Source of the DNA: Brevibacterium sp. S22
Lineage (GTDB): Bacteria; Actinomycetota; Actinomycetes; Actinomycetales; Brevibacteriaceae
Direction of reading: 5' to 3'
NCBI RefSeq assembly: GCF_004745485.1
Contig: NZ_RHFG01000002.1
Span: 327,148 to 391,147 of the forward strand
DNA length: 64,000 nt
In this document: positions 1-8,216 of the stretch, in pieces
Numbering within the stretch: the first letter of the stretch is position 1
Layout: each line of letters opens with the position of its first letter
The notes under the pieces: model-generated
Told to the model about the DNA's origin: nothing
Database searches by the model: none
What the model saw: the letters and a program-made list of their open reading frames with translations, nothing else
Translations under genes and position numbers: made by a program

Positions 1-1
1 T

Positions 2-694
2 GCCGTGGCCTCCGATGACGACGGGATCGCCGGTCCTGATGCGGACGAGCCGGCCGAGGGTCAGCTCGTCTACGGATTCGTCGAACGCTCAGCCCCCGGC
101 ATCACGGTCTCCGATGAGTGGGATGTCCTGGGCATGCGGGCCTCGCAGTCCCGGGCGACGATCCTCGAAAACGTGCCGATGAAGCCCGGGCGGGTCTCAC
201 GCGTCATCCCCGCGGGAAAGCACCCCGACCTGCTCACCTTCGCGATCACGAGCAACTTCCAGCTGCTCATCGCCGCTGTCTATGCCGGAGTCGCCGCGCG
301 AGCGCTCGAACTGGGCGCCGCCGGACTGCACCGGCGGAAGTCGGCGAAGGCCGGAGTCACCTTCGCCGAGGTGCCCGAGACCCGGACGCGACTGGCCGAT
401 GCGCACCTCGACTTCATACCTGTGACCGCGATGATCGACGCCTACGCCCGGGACTTCGACGACCTGATCGACCATGGCGCAGGGTGGCCGCTGCGGCTCG
501 TCGGGGCGCGGATCAAGTCCGCCGAGGCGGCCCGCAGCTGTGCGGAGACCGCCCTCATGTGCACCAGCGGCAGCGGATTCGGCAACAAGCACGAACTCTC
601 GCGGCTCTTCCGAGATGCCACGGCCGGCCTCTTCCACCCGCCGAGCGCCGATGCCGCCCGCCCGATGTACGCGGCGGCCCTGCTCGACGGGTGA
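2..694 (+). CDS. Acyl-CoA dehydrogenase-like protein, C-terminal part (5' end outside window)
   Basis: The open frame enters from the left edge, so the true start lies upstream. The residues GMRASQSRATILENVPM match the central beta-domain of the acyl-CoA dehydrogenase family (compare GMRATxSxxVxLxxV), and the rest is the C-terminal helical domain that packs against FAD. These enzymes oxidise an acyl-CoA at the alpha-beta bond and pass electrons to ETF, whose genes lie at 14.3-16 kb. Substrate cannot be told from this fragment. A large inverted repeat follows the stop codon. Confidence 0.7.
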   Translation, partial: AVASDDDGIAGPDADEPAEGQLVYGFVERSAPGITVSDEWDVLGMRASQSRATILENVPMKPGRVSRVIPAGKHPDLLTFAITSNFQLLIAAVYAGVAARALELGAAGLHRRKSAKAGVTFAEVPETRTRLADAHLDFIPVTAMIDAYARDFDDLIDHGAGWPLRLVGARIKSAEAARSCAETALMCTSGSGFGNKHELSRLFRDATAGLFHPPSADAARPMYAAALLDG

Positions 695-746
695 GTCCGG
701 CCGTCGGGTCACGGGTGACGGGAGTCTGCGGCTGGCCTTGTCATCG

Positions 747-814
747 CTCAGGTAACGCGAAACTCGAAAAACGCGCCGCCGGCGACGCCTTTTTCGACGT
801 TCGCGTTACCTGAG
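747..814. terminator. Long inverted repeat after the acyl-CoA dehydrogenase-like gene
   Basis: CTCAGGTAACGCGAA (747-761) is perfectly complementary to 800-814. Inside, an A-run (767-771) faces a T-run (790-794), so the whole 68-nt element can fold into one long stem. It separates two same-strand genes and probably terminates the upstream transcript. There is no U-tract after the stem. Confidence 0.55.
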
Positions 815-862
815 AGCGTTCGCACCAGCAGATCTGTCGCCGCACCGCTCTTCGGCGTTTGT

Positions 863-868
863 TAGAAT
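863..868 (+). promoter_or_regulatory. -10 box TAGAAT for the leader ORF/ABC-F transcript
   Basis: TAGAAT lies seven bases before the leader ATG at 876. A start at the usual distance would make the leader ORF leaderless. No convincing -35 element is visible. Confidence 0.5.
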
Positions 869-875
869 TGATGCC

Positions 876-920
876 ATGAACTTCGGCATGCCCTCCAGAA
901 GGCTCCGCAGCCGCCGCTGA
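876..920 (+). CDS. 14-residue arginine-rich leader peptide upstream of ABC-F gene
   Basis: The short frame reads MNFGMPSRRLRSRR and stops with TGA at 918-920, which sits in the loop of the 910-927 hairpin. It has an ATG, a -10 box at the spacing of a leaderless transcript, five Arg codons near its end, and the ABC-F gene 100 nt downstream. Short ORFs of this kind control inducible ABC-F resistance genes through ribosome stalling. Expression of this one is inferred, not shown. Confidence 0.5.
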   Translation: MNFGMPSRRLRSRR

Positions 921-995
921 CGGCGGCGAGACCCTTCATTCCGATCTCGTGCGCCGTCCTGGCCCTCGCCGGACGGTGGCTTCATGCTGTCCGGC
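910..995 (+). promoter_or_regulatory. Candidate attenuator with mutually exclusive hairpins
   Basis: Hairpin A pairs 910-916 with 921-927 around the leader stop codon. Hairpin B pairs CCGTCC (954-959) with GGACGG (971-976), with a GGC/GCC inner stem. Hairpin C pairs GCCGGAC (968-974) with GTCCGGC (989-995). B and C share 968-976 and cannot form together, as expected for an on/off switch driven by ribosome position on the leader ORF. No U-tract follows B or C, so the off-state could act on translation or through Rho. Confidence 0.5.
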
Positions 996-1019
996 TCCAC
1001 GACGAGCTGAAAGACCACG

Positions 1020-2870
1020 ATGCCGAAGACCACATCTTCATTCCCCAACCACAACCTGCCCGCAGACGATCGAGTGACTGCAGGCGGCCCAGCTGACCAT
1101 CTGCTCGGCGACGAACAGGTGCCTGCCGGCTCGGCCGCGCACATCCGGGCCGAGGACATCCACGTCGTGCTCGGCGATCGCGAGGTTCTCACCGGTCTCG
1201 ACGTGACGATCTCCCCCGGCTCTCGGCTGGCTGTCGTCGGTGAGAACGGCAGCGGAAAGACGACTCTGCTGCATGTCCTCGCCGGGTGCCTGCCGCCCGA
1301 CCAGGGCTCATTGCGGCGAGCCGGTACCGTCACCCTGCTCGAACAGGCACTCGATGCCGACGAGAACCGAACCGTCGGTGACCTCATCAACGCGTCTCTG
1401 CGCCAGGAACATGCCGCCCTGGCTGCGCTCGACGCCGCCGGTGAGGCGATGGCCCGGGAAGAACCCGGCGCCGATGAGTCGTACTCCGAGGCTCTCGGAC
1501 TGGCGACCCGCCTCGACGCCTGGGACGGTGAGCGCCGCATCGAGACCGCATTGGCGGGACTCTCCGCCTGCACTGATCGGCAGCGGAGCCTGGCGAGCCT
1601 CTCGGTCGGGCAGCGCTATCGGGTGCGCTTGGCCGTCGTGCTCGGTTCGAGTACGGATATTCTGCTGCTCGATGAGCCGACGAACCACCTGGACGCATCC
1701 TCGCTGGCGTTCCTCACCGAACGTCTGCGGGAGCGCAAAGGCGGATTCGCCCTGGTCAGCCACGATCGGGCGCTGCTGCATGACGTCGCCGGCGACTTCC
1801 TCGACCTCGACCCGAGCCGCGATGGCCGTCCCCGGAAGTACTCCGGCGGATATTCCGGATGGGTCGAAGGGAAACGTCGAGATCGGGAGAGGTGGGAACA
1901 GGAATACCTCGCCGAGGTGGCCGAGCACTCCCGCTTGACCAAAGCCGCCGATGACGCCCGATCCCGGCTGAAGACGGGATGGCGTCCGCCAAAGGGAACG
2001 GGCAAACATCAGCGTGCGACGAGGACGGCGGGAGTCGTGCAGGCCTTCAACCGACGAGTCGAGGACCTCGAGCGCTACGCCGTTTCAGTGCCCGAACCGC
2101 CCTTGCGGCTGCAGTGGCCGGACGTCCCGAGCGCTGACGACGACAAGTTGGCTTCGAACGGCGACAAGCTGGCGTCGAACGACGACCAACCGGCTTCGGA
2201 GGATGGCCGACCCACGGCTGCAGCTCAGCCCTCTGCGTTCGGCGGCGGCCCGCTCCTGAGTGCGGATGCGGTCACCGTCGAAGGGCGGCTGAACGAGGCG
2301 GTGTCCCTGAGTATCGACCCCGGTCAACGTCTGCTCATCACCGGCGCGAACGGCACCGGCAAGTCGACGCTGCTCGACGTGCTCACCGGCCGGCTCGAAC
2401 CCAGCGGCGGACAGGTGCGGCATCGCCCGCAGGCACGAGTCGAACTGCTCAGCCAGGAGGTCCCGGAATGGAAAGCCGATGACACGGCCGAACGTGTCTT
2501 CGAAGACCACTGTCTGCGAGCGGAACTCGACAGCGGACGGAAGTCTGTGCAGGCCGACGGTGACACACGAACGACGGCCTTCTGCGGAGATGTCACTCTG
2601 CAGGCTCTCGGTCTGCTCGGTGCGGATGCCGCGGCGACCCCGGTCCACCGACTGTCGCAGGGGCAGCAGCGGAGACTCCAACTGGCGATGTGCCTGGCGG
2701 TCGAGCCTGATGTGCTCATCCTCGACGAGCCGACGAACCATCTGTCCGCCTCGTTGGTCGACGAGCTCACGGAGGCCTTCGGAACCGCCTCGGCGGCGCT
2801 CATCGTCGTCACTCACGACCGGCAGATGTTGGCGGACCTGGCGGACTGGCCGCGTCTCACCCTCCGATGA
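1020..2870 (+). CDS. ABC-F family ATPase (two nucleotide-binding domains, no membrane domain)
   Basis: The 616-residue protein has two ABC domains and no membrane segment. NBD1 carries Walker [10 protein letters not shown] (about residue 74), signature LSVGQ and Walker [15 protein letters not shown]2 carries [14 protein letters not shown] and [11 protein letters not shown]. This architecture is ABC-F: soluble ATPases that bind the ribosomal E site, including translation factors and antibiotic-resistance proteins. The linker before NBD2 has a tandem DKLASN repeat (nt 2142-2182, period 21). The upstream leader ORF and switchable hairpins favour an inducible resistance-type member over a housekeeping one. 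The drug class cannot be assigned by reading. Confidence 0.85.
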   Translation: MPKTTSSFPNHNLPADDRVTAGGPADHLLGDEQVPAGSAAHIRAEDIHVVLGDREVLTGLDVTISPGSRLAVVGENGSGKTTLLHVLAGCLPPDQGSLRRAGTVTLLEQALDADENRTVGDLINASLRQEHAALAALDAAGEAMAREEPGADESYSEALGLATRLDAWDGERRIETALAGLSACTDRQRSLASLSVGQRYRVRLAVVLGSSTDILLLDEPTNHLDASSLAFLTERLRERKGGFALVSHDRALLHDVAGDFLDLDPSRDGRPRKYSGGYSGWVEGKRRDRERWEQEYLAEVAEHSRLTKAADDARSRLKTGWRPPKGTGKHQRATRTAGVVQAFNRRVEDLERYAVSVPEPPLRLQWPDVPSADDDKLASNGDKLASNDDQPASEDGRPTAAAQPSAFGGGPLLSADAVTVEGRLNEAVSLSIDPGQRLLITGANGTGKSTLLDVLTGRLEPSGGQVRHRPQARVELLSQEVPEWKADDTAERVFEDHCLRAELDSGRKSVQADGDTRTTAFCGDVTLQALGLLGADAAATPVHRLSQGQQRRLQLAMCLAVEPDVLILDEPTNHLSASLVDELTEAFGTASAALIVVTHDRQMLADLADWPRLTLR

Positions 2871-2910
2871 GCTGCCGGTCGGTGACCGAGCACACTGAAC
2901 CGCGGTGCTC

Positions 2911-2976
2911 TCGTTCAAGGCGGAGCGCACTTGTCGAAGGGCGTACCTCACGACAAGTGCGCTGACGCTTGAACGA
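2911..2976. terminator. Bidirectional hairpin between convergent genes
   Basis: Two nested perfect arms are present: TCGTTCAAG (2911-2919) with 2968-2976, and GCGCACTTGTCG (2925-2936) with 2951-2962. It lies between the convergent ABC-F and E2 genes, so it can serve both as terminator. No U-tract. Confidence 0.6.
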
Positions 2977-3003
2977 CGCCAAGGCGGCTCGTCCCGGCAG
3001 GCC

Positions 3004-4473
3004 TCAGAGTTCCGGCAGGAGTGAGAGCGGGTTCTCGATGCAGTCGGCGACGAAGGTGAGGAACTGACTCGGCTCCTGACCGTCGCACGCTCGGTGGTCG
3101 AAGACGAAGGACAGATACATCACCTTGCGCACTGTCAGTTCGCCGTCGACGACCCACGGCCGGTCCTTGATCCGACCGAGACCGAGCATGGCCACCTCGG
3201 GGAGGTTGATGATCGGGGCAGACCCGTCGACGCCGAATACCCCGTAGTTGTTCAGGGTGAACGTGCCGCCGGACAGCTCGGACGGATCGAACTTCCCCGA
3301 GGCGGCTTTCCCGACGGTCTCGGACACGGAATCGCGCAGCTGCCGCAGGCTCATCTGATCGGCACCGTGGACGACGGGGACCATGAGCCCGCGCGGGGTC
3401 TGCGCAGCCAAGCCGAGGTTGATGTCCCCGTGGGTGACGATCTCGCCGGCGGCCGTGTCGATCGAGGAGTTGATGATCGGGTACTTCTTCAGTCCCGCGA
3501 CGACGAAGCGAGCGACGAGCGAAAGAAGCGAATACTTCTCACCCGTGCGTGCCTCGAGCGCGCGCTTCGTGTTCAGCAGCTCGGTCGCATCGACGTCGAG
3601 CCAGATCGTGGCCTCGGGGATCTCCTGACGCGAACGGGTGAGGCGTTCGGACACGACCTTGCGCAGTCCCGTGATCGGGGTGCGGGTGTCGCGCTCGCCC
3701 TGTCGGGCGGAAGAAGGCACACTCGTCGAGGCGGCGGCTGAGTGCTCGTCGGCTCCGCCGGATTCGATTGCAGCAAGCACATCGGCCCTGGTGACGACTC
3801 CACCGGAACCGGTCCCGACGAGATGCTTGGCGCTGAGACCGTGGTCCTTCGCGAGTTTGCGCACGAGGGGGGTCGACACGGGGGAGACGGTCGAGCTCTC
3901 TGCGGTCCCTCCGGAAGCGGAGGCGGTATCGGCGGAGACAGTCGTGCCGGATCCGACCTCGGTGGATGTCGGTGCTGGTACGTCTGCAACCGGGGAAGGG
4001 GCCGCCGCTGACTGTGCGCTCGACGTTGCGGTCGCAGGAGCAGTGTCCACCGCGATTCCGGTCGACGGTGCGCCTGCGGATCCGGTCGTCGGCGCACTCG
4101 CGGGTCGCTTCGCCGAACCGAACGAGCGCTTCTTCGATGACCGGGTCTTCGGCTCCGAGGTGCCATAGCCGATGAGGTTCGCGCCGCTGGAATCTTCTCC
4201 CGCCTCGGCGACGGAGAGCAGGGCCTGACCTGCGGAGACGGTGTCACCAGCCGCCGCGTGAAGCGCAGTGATCTGCCCGGCGTACGGGCAGGGGAGCTCG
4301 ACGACGGACTTCGCGGACTCGACCTCGACGACCATCTGATCGACCTGGACCTCATCTCCCACGGCGACCTTCCAGGAGATCAGCTCCGCCTCGGTGAGGC
4401 CTTCGCCGAGGTCAGGCAGGATGAACTCGCGCGTGCCCGTCCCGCGCGTACCCGTGTTCAGATCAGCACTCAT
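3004..4473 (-). CDS. bkdC: Dihydrolipoamide acyltransferase (E2) of a branched-chain 2-oxoacid dehydrogenase complex
   Basis: E2 core transferring acyl groups from E1 to CoA through a swinging lipoyl arm. One N-terminal lipoyl domain has the modified lysine in EVESAKSVVE. An Ala/Thr/Ser/Pro linker leads to a peripheral-subunit-binding domain (STPLVRKLAKDHGLSAKHL, about residue 200) and a catalytic domain ending in DHRACDG, the acyltransferase active site. I place the start at 4473, where ATG overlaps the E1beta stop by one base (TGATG); an in-frame ATG at 4485 is the alternative. Third gene of the operon; no E3 gene is adjacent. A pyruvate-specific complex is less likely because E1 is split into alpha and beta. 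Confidence 0.85.
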   Translation of the reverse strand: MSADLNTGTRGTGTREFILPDLGEGLTEAELISWKVAVGDEVQVDQMVVEVESAKSVVELPCPYAGQITALHAAAGDTVSAGQALLSVAEAGEDSSGANLIGYGTSEPKTRSSKKRSFGSAKRPASAPTTGSAGAPSTGIAVDTAPATATSSAQSAAAPSPVADVPAPTSTEVGSGTTVSADTASASGGTAESSTVSPVSTPLVRKLAKDHGLSAKHLVGTGSGGVVTRADVLAAIESGGADEHSAAASTSVPSSARQGERDTRTPITGLRKVVSERLTRSRQEIPEATIWLDVDATELLNTKRALEARTGEKYSLLSLVARFVVAGLKKYPIINSSIDTAAGEIVTHGDINLGLAAQTPRGLMVPVVHGADQMSLRQLRDSVSETVGKAASGKFDPSELSGGTFTLNNYGVFGVDGSAPIINLPEVAMLGLGRIKDRPWVVDGELTVRKVMYLSFVFDHRACDGQEPSQFLTFVADCIENPLSLLPEL

Positions 4474-5564
4474 CACAGCTCCCAATCCCAGGACTCGAGC
4501 GCATCGAGCACGCGTTCGACGGTGGGCAGAAAGAACTCCTCGAGCTTCGGCGACGGATAGGGCACATCGAACCCGGTGATCCGCAGGATCGGGGCCGACA
4601 GGTGGGTGAAGTTGTGTTCGGTGAGGCGGGCGGCCACCTCGGCGCCGTACCCGCCGAACTGCGCGGCCTCATGGATGATCGCGGCCCGCGAGGTCTTGCG
4701 CACCGAGGCGGACACGGTCTCATCGTCAAACGGGGAGAGCGTGCGCAGGTCGATGACCTCGATGGACAGTCCGTGTTCGGCTCCGGCCTCGGCGGAATCC
4801 AATGCCGTGCGCACGGTCGGACCATAAGCGAGCAGCGTGACATCGGTGCCCTCGCGGATGACCTGCGCCCGATTCATCGGCGCCGTCGTCACCGGCAGGG
4901 CCAGCGTCTCCTTCATCCAATACCGTGACTTCGGCTCCATGAACACGACCGGATCCTCGGAGGCGATCGACTCGCGCAGGAGCGAATACGCATCCGCCGG
5001 ATTCGACGGAGTCACGACCGTGAGCCCCGGAGTCGAGGTCCAATACGCTTCGGAGGAATCCGAGTGGTGCTCGACACCGCCGATATCGCCGGCATAGGGA
5101 ATCCGGATCGTGATCGGCAGGCTGACCTGGCCTTTCGTCCGGTTCCGCATCTTCGCCACGTGCGACACGATCTGCTCAAAGGCGGGGTAGGCGTAGGCGT
5201 CGAACTGCATCTCGACAACCGGACGCATCCCGTTCATCGCCATCCCGATCGCCGTTCCGATGATCCCGGACTCCGCCAGCGGCGAATCCCACACCCGGTT
5301 CGGCCCGAATTCGGCCCGCAGCCCTTCGGTGACGCGGAAGACCCCGCCGAGGCGGCCGACATCCTCCCCGAAGACGAGCACAGCATCGTCCTCGGCCAAG
5401 CAGTCGCGCAGCGCCTGGTTGAGCGCCTTCGTCATCGTCACCGACGACTGGGCAGCCGCGTCATTGTTCGCCGAGGCGGCTGCGCCCGTTTCAACGTCCA
5501 CCGCGGTCGGATCGGTGGTTGGTTCGGCGGCAGCGGTGGTGCTCGTGCCGGTTTCGACGCTCAT
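4473..5564 (-). CDS. bkdB: 2-oxoisovalerate dehydrogenase E1 component, beta subunit
   Basis: Beta half of the thiamine-diphosphate E1 that decarboxylates branched-chain 2-oxoacids. Visible family features are VFGEDVGRLGGVFRVTEGL near the cofactor site, DSPLAESGIIGTAIGMA, and QFDAYAYPAFEQIVSHVAKM. The 363-residue frame has about 42 extra N-terminal residues, Ala/Thr-rich and probably disordered, before MTKALNQALRD, so a later start is possible. It overlaps E1alpha by four bases (ATGA), a sign of translational coupling. Confidence 0.87.
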   Translation of the reverse strand: MSVETGTSTTAAAEPTTDPTAVDVETGAAASANNDAAAQSSVTMTKALNQALRDCLAEDDAVLVFGEDVGRLGGVFRVTEGLRAEFGPNRVWDSPLAESGIIGTAIGMAMNGMRPVVEMQFDAYAYPAFEQIVSHVAKMRNRTKGQVSLPITIRIPYAGDIGGVEHHSDSSEAYWTSTPGLTVVTPSNPADAYSLLRESIASEDPVVFMEPKSRYWMKETLALPVTTAPMNRAQVIREGTDVTLLAYGPTVRTALDSAEAGAEHGLSIEVIDLRTLSPFDDETVSASVRKTSRAAIIHEAAQFGGYGAEVAARLTEHNFTHLSAPILRITGFDVPYPSPKLEEFFLPTVERVLDALESWDWEL

Positions 5565-6667
5565 GCCGTTCCTGCCGCTGCGAGTTCGGCTTCGAGGATC
5601 TGCTGCTGTTCGCGAAGAGCCGTGCGTGGGTTCGCATAGACGTGGGCGAAGAGTTCGCGCGGGTCGATCTCAGCCTCTTGGTTCATGGCATCACGAACGG
5701 ACGCGGCCAGGGCTTCGGCCGCCTCGGCGACCTCATCGACACCGGCATCGTCGAGGACTCCGGCCCGCCGCAGATGCTTCTCGAGACGGTCGATGGGGTC
5801 GAACTGCTTCCAGTGCTCGACCTCCTCGGTGTCGCGGTACTTCGTCGGATCGTCGGAGTTCGTATGCGATTCCATCCGGTAGGTCAGGGCCTCGATGAGC
5901 GTCGGGCCGTCGCCGCCCCGGCCGCGCTCAAGGGCGGCGGTGACCGCGGCGAACACGGCTGCGACATCGTTGCCGTCGACCCGCAGACCCGGCATTCCGT
6001 AGCCGGCGGCCCGGTCGGCGAGCATCGTCGCGTTCGTCTGCTCCCGCAGGGGAGTGGAGATCGCGTACTGGTTGTTCTGCAGGACGAAGACCGTCGGGGT
6101 CTGCCACACGGAGGCGAAGTTGAACGCCTCGTGGGTGTCGCCTTCGCTGCTGGCACCATCGCCGAGGAAGGTCAGAGTCGCGGCATCCTCGCCCTTGAGC
6201 TTCGCGGCCATCGCGAATCCCGTGGCGTGCAGCGTCTGTGTTGCCAGGGGCGTCGCCGCAGGTGAGGTGTGATATTCGTTCGGGTCGAATCCGCAGTGCC
6301 AGTCGCCGCGGAAGGCGGCGAGGATCTCGGCTACGGGCACTCCGCGGGTCAGCATCGCTGCCGAGTCGCGGTAGGTGGGGAAGAGCCAGTCGTTGGGGGC
6401 CAGCGCAGTGGTGGCCCCCACCTCGGCGGCCTCCTGACCTGCCGCGGAGGGATAGGTCGCCAGCCGACCCTGCCGGGTCAGGTGCGTGACCTGAGCTTCG
6501 AACCGACGGACGAGGACCATCTGCCGGTAGAGACCGGTCAGGGTGCGATCGCTGGGGATCCGCAGCCCTTCGGTCGGAGTGTCGGTGAGCCGGCCATCTG
6601 CGCCGATGAAGCTGATCGGCTGCAGTTGGGGCAGTGAGCGGCCTGTGGTGGGAACGTCAATGGTCAT
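5561..6667 (-). CDS. bkdA: 2-oxoisovalerate dehydrogenase E1 component, alpha subunit
   Basis: Alpha half of the E1 decarboxylase, 368 residues. The thiamine-diphosphate motif runs from GDGASSEGDTHEA to LQNN, the GDG-x(~27)-NN pattern. First gene of the three-gene minus-strand operon E1alpha-E1beta-E2, which feeds valine, leucine and isoleucine catabolism and the supply of branched acyl-CoA primers for fatty acids. A small palindrome GAATC-AC-GATTC (6689-6700) upstream may be regulatory. Confidence 0.88.
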   Translation of the reverse strand: MTIDVPTTGRSLPQLQPISFIGADGRLTDTPTEGLRIPSDRTLTGLYRQMVLVRRFEAQVTHLTRQGRLATYPSAAGQEAAEVGATTALAPNDWLFPTYRDSAAMLTRGVPVAEILAAFRGDWHCGFDPNEYHTSPAATPLATQTLHATGFAMAAKLKGEDAATLTFLGDGASSEGDTHEAFNFASVWQTPTVFVLQNNQYAISTPLREQTNATMLADRAAGYGMPGLRVDGNDVAAVFAAVTAALERGRGGDGPTLIEALTYRMESHTNSDDPTKYRDTEEVEHWKQFDPIDRLEKHLRRAGVLDDAGVDEVAEAAEALAASVRDAMNQEAEIDPRELFAHVYANPRTALREQQQILEAELAAAGTA

Positions 6668-6727
6668 GGCCCCATGGTGGCGTGAGCCGAATCACGATTC
6701 CATGCCTACTGAGCAGGTGAGGACGGG

Positions 6728-6794
6728 CGGCCAAACGTGTCGCGAACTCGGGACGAAGGGGCCGGTTCCGGCAGGCCGAGTGGACGTTTGGCCG
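6728..6794. repeat. Inverted repeat in the gap between the bkd operon and the YqeB-like gene
   Basis: CGGCCAAACGT (6728-6738) pairs with 6784-6794, with an inner ACTCGG/CCGAGT pair (6746-6751 and 6776-6781). It lies downstream of the YqeB-like gene and upstream of bkdA, both on the minus strand, so it is most likely the terminator of the former. Confidence 0.45.
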
Positions 6795-6843
6795 GACGGC
6801 CGGGAAGCAATGTCCGTCGTCCTCGCCCTCGGCGCCGAGGGCG

Positions 6844-7362
6844 TCAGATCTCGCCCCACCGGTATCCGCGGGAGGTGAAGGCCTCGGCGATGGCGTCCTT
6901 CTTGCCCTCGACATCGCCTTTGAAGGCCTGGTGGCCGCCGGAGGTGAGGATCGTCAGGTCGTCGCCGTCGAAATATGCGGTCGAGAAGGAGCCCTTGGAG
7001 ATCCGCAGCGGGTGGTCGTCGTCTCTGCCGATGGTGATTCCGTGATCGTCGACGCGCAGGGGAGTCGTCGAGGCGGCGATGAAGAAGGCGGCGACGATCC
7101 CGAGAACCGCGCCGATGATCGGTCTGGCGGCGACGACCCAAGGCTGGTCGAACCTGCTGAGCTTCTCGATGACTTCGCCGAAGGGGATGGGGAATTTCGC
7201 GGCGAGCGATCCGAGCGCGGGCAGGAAGAATCCGAGTGCCACTCCGACGCCGATGCAGACGAGGCCGATGATGATGACGTCGGTGCGGCCGAGTGCGAAC
7301 GTCGCAGCGGTGCGGGACTGCCGGGCGGTGGGGTCGTGCTTCTGCTGGGGCTGATCCATCAC
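6844..7362 (-). CDS. YqeB-like membrane protein with C-terminal PH-like domain
   Basis: The 172-residue protein starts with a polar tail, then two hydrophobic segments (VIIIGLVCIGVGVALGFFLP and PIIGAVLGIVAAFFIAA). A soluble C-terminal half follows with ISKGSFSTAYFDGDDLTIL and a GYRWGEI ending. This layout matches the actinobacterial YqeB family of unknown function; the assignment is by recall of the family. It is divergent from a TetR regulator, with two palindromes between them. Confidence 0.6.
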   Translation of the reverse strand: MMDQPQQKHDPTARQSRTAATFALGRTDVIIIGLVCIGVGVALGFFLPALGSLAAKFPIPFGEVIEKLSRFDQPWVVAARPIIGAVLGIVAAFFIAASTTPLRVDDHGITIGRDDDHPLRISKGSFSTAYFDGDDLTILTSGGHQAFKGDVEGKKDAIAEAFTSRGYRWGEI

Positions 7363-7384
7363 ATGCTCAATCCTCGAGGGCGCT

Positions 7385-7425
7385 TTTGGTATTCAATGAT
7401 ACCAAAGTGGAACACAGATGTTCCA
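7385..7425. promoter_or_regulatory. Two operator-like palindromes in a divergent promoter
   Basis: TTTGGTAT (7385-7392) mirrors ATACCAAA (7399-7406) over a 6-bp spacer. TGGAACA (7408-7414) mirrors TGTTCCA (7419-7425) over 4 bp. They lie between the divergent YqeB-like and TetR genes. The downstream TetR product is the natural candidate to bind at least one of them. Confidence 0.55.
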
Positions 7426-7470
7426 CAAGTAGACTGTTCCCGGAGCATCCACAGAGCGAGGGAGGGGGCT

Positions 7471-8166
7471 GTGCCGGTGACAGGCATGCGTCGATTGGGC
7501 CGAGACGCCCTGGTCAGCGAGGCGCTGACCGTCCTTGCCGGGAACCCACAGGCGTCGATGATCGAGCTCTCCCAAACGATCGGCGTCGGCCGCACCACTC
7601 TCTATCGGCATTTCGGTGATCGGGAGGCACTCGTCGCCATGGCGGCCCGGCTCGGTGCCCGGCGATTCGGTGAGGCGGTCATGAGAGCCCGTCCCGGCGA
7701 GGGCGATGGGCTGGCCGCTCTCGAGCGGATCTGTGCGGAGCTGTTCACGCTGCCCGATGTGCTCACGCTGCTGTTCGCGGACAACCCGATCATCACCGAT
7801 GAGTCCTTCGCCGAGGCGGCCGCGGAGTCCCGTGGGACCGCGGAGTCCCACACGGGCGATGGATCTGCGGGTGGCGACGCTGCGCCTGCCGATGACGAGG
7901 CCGAGGGCGCGGGCGACGATGCCGATCCGCTCGAAGCTGTCATCGCCAGGGGGCAGGCGGACGGCTCCATCGATGCGAGCGTGCCGATCGGATGGGCGGC
8001 GGCCTTCGTCTACCTCACCATCGGCTCCGGACATCTCTACAGCGTGAGCGTCGGCGTCGACGATCCGACTGCTCGTGCACGATCCCTCGAGCTGACGACT
8101 GCGGCGGTGCGGAAGACCTTGGGTTCCGGTGCCGGCAGTGGGGCATCCGCTGGGACCGAGCCGTGA
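7471..8166 (+). CDS. TetR/AcrR family transcriptional regulator
   Basis: The N-terminal helix-turn-helix is MIELSQTIGVGRTTLYRHFGDREAL, followed by an all-helical ligand domain interrupted by a long acidic Gly/Ala/Asp insertion (around residues 115-150) and ending in a Gly/Ser/Ala tail. I chose GTG at 7471 because GGAGG lies five bases upstream; ATG at 7486 is possible. Divergent from the YqeB-like gene, so likely to regulate it and itself. Confidence 0.75.
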   Translation: MPVTGMRRLGRDALVSEALTVLAGNPQASMIELSQTIGVGRTTLYRHFGDREALVAMAARLGARRFGEAVMRARPGEGDGLAALERICAELFTLPDVLTLLFADNPIITDESFAEAAAESRGTAESHTGDGSAGGDAAPADDEAEGAGDDADPLEAVIARGQADGSIDASVPIGWAAAFVYLTIGSGHLYSVSVGVDDPTARARSLELTTAAVRKTLGSGAGSGASAGTEP

Positions 8167-8216
8167 GTGCTTGCTACGGTTGATGCTTCCGTCCACCCCT
8201 TCGGCAGGAGCCATTT

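Noticed and set aside
118..813. Plus-strand open frame overlapping the acyl-CoA dehydrogenase-like gene
   Set aside because: Arg/Pro/Ala-rich composition typical of a shifted frame; the other frame carries the family motif.
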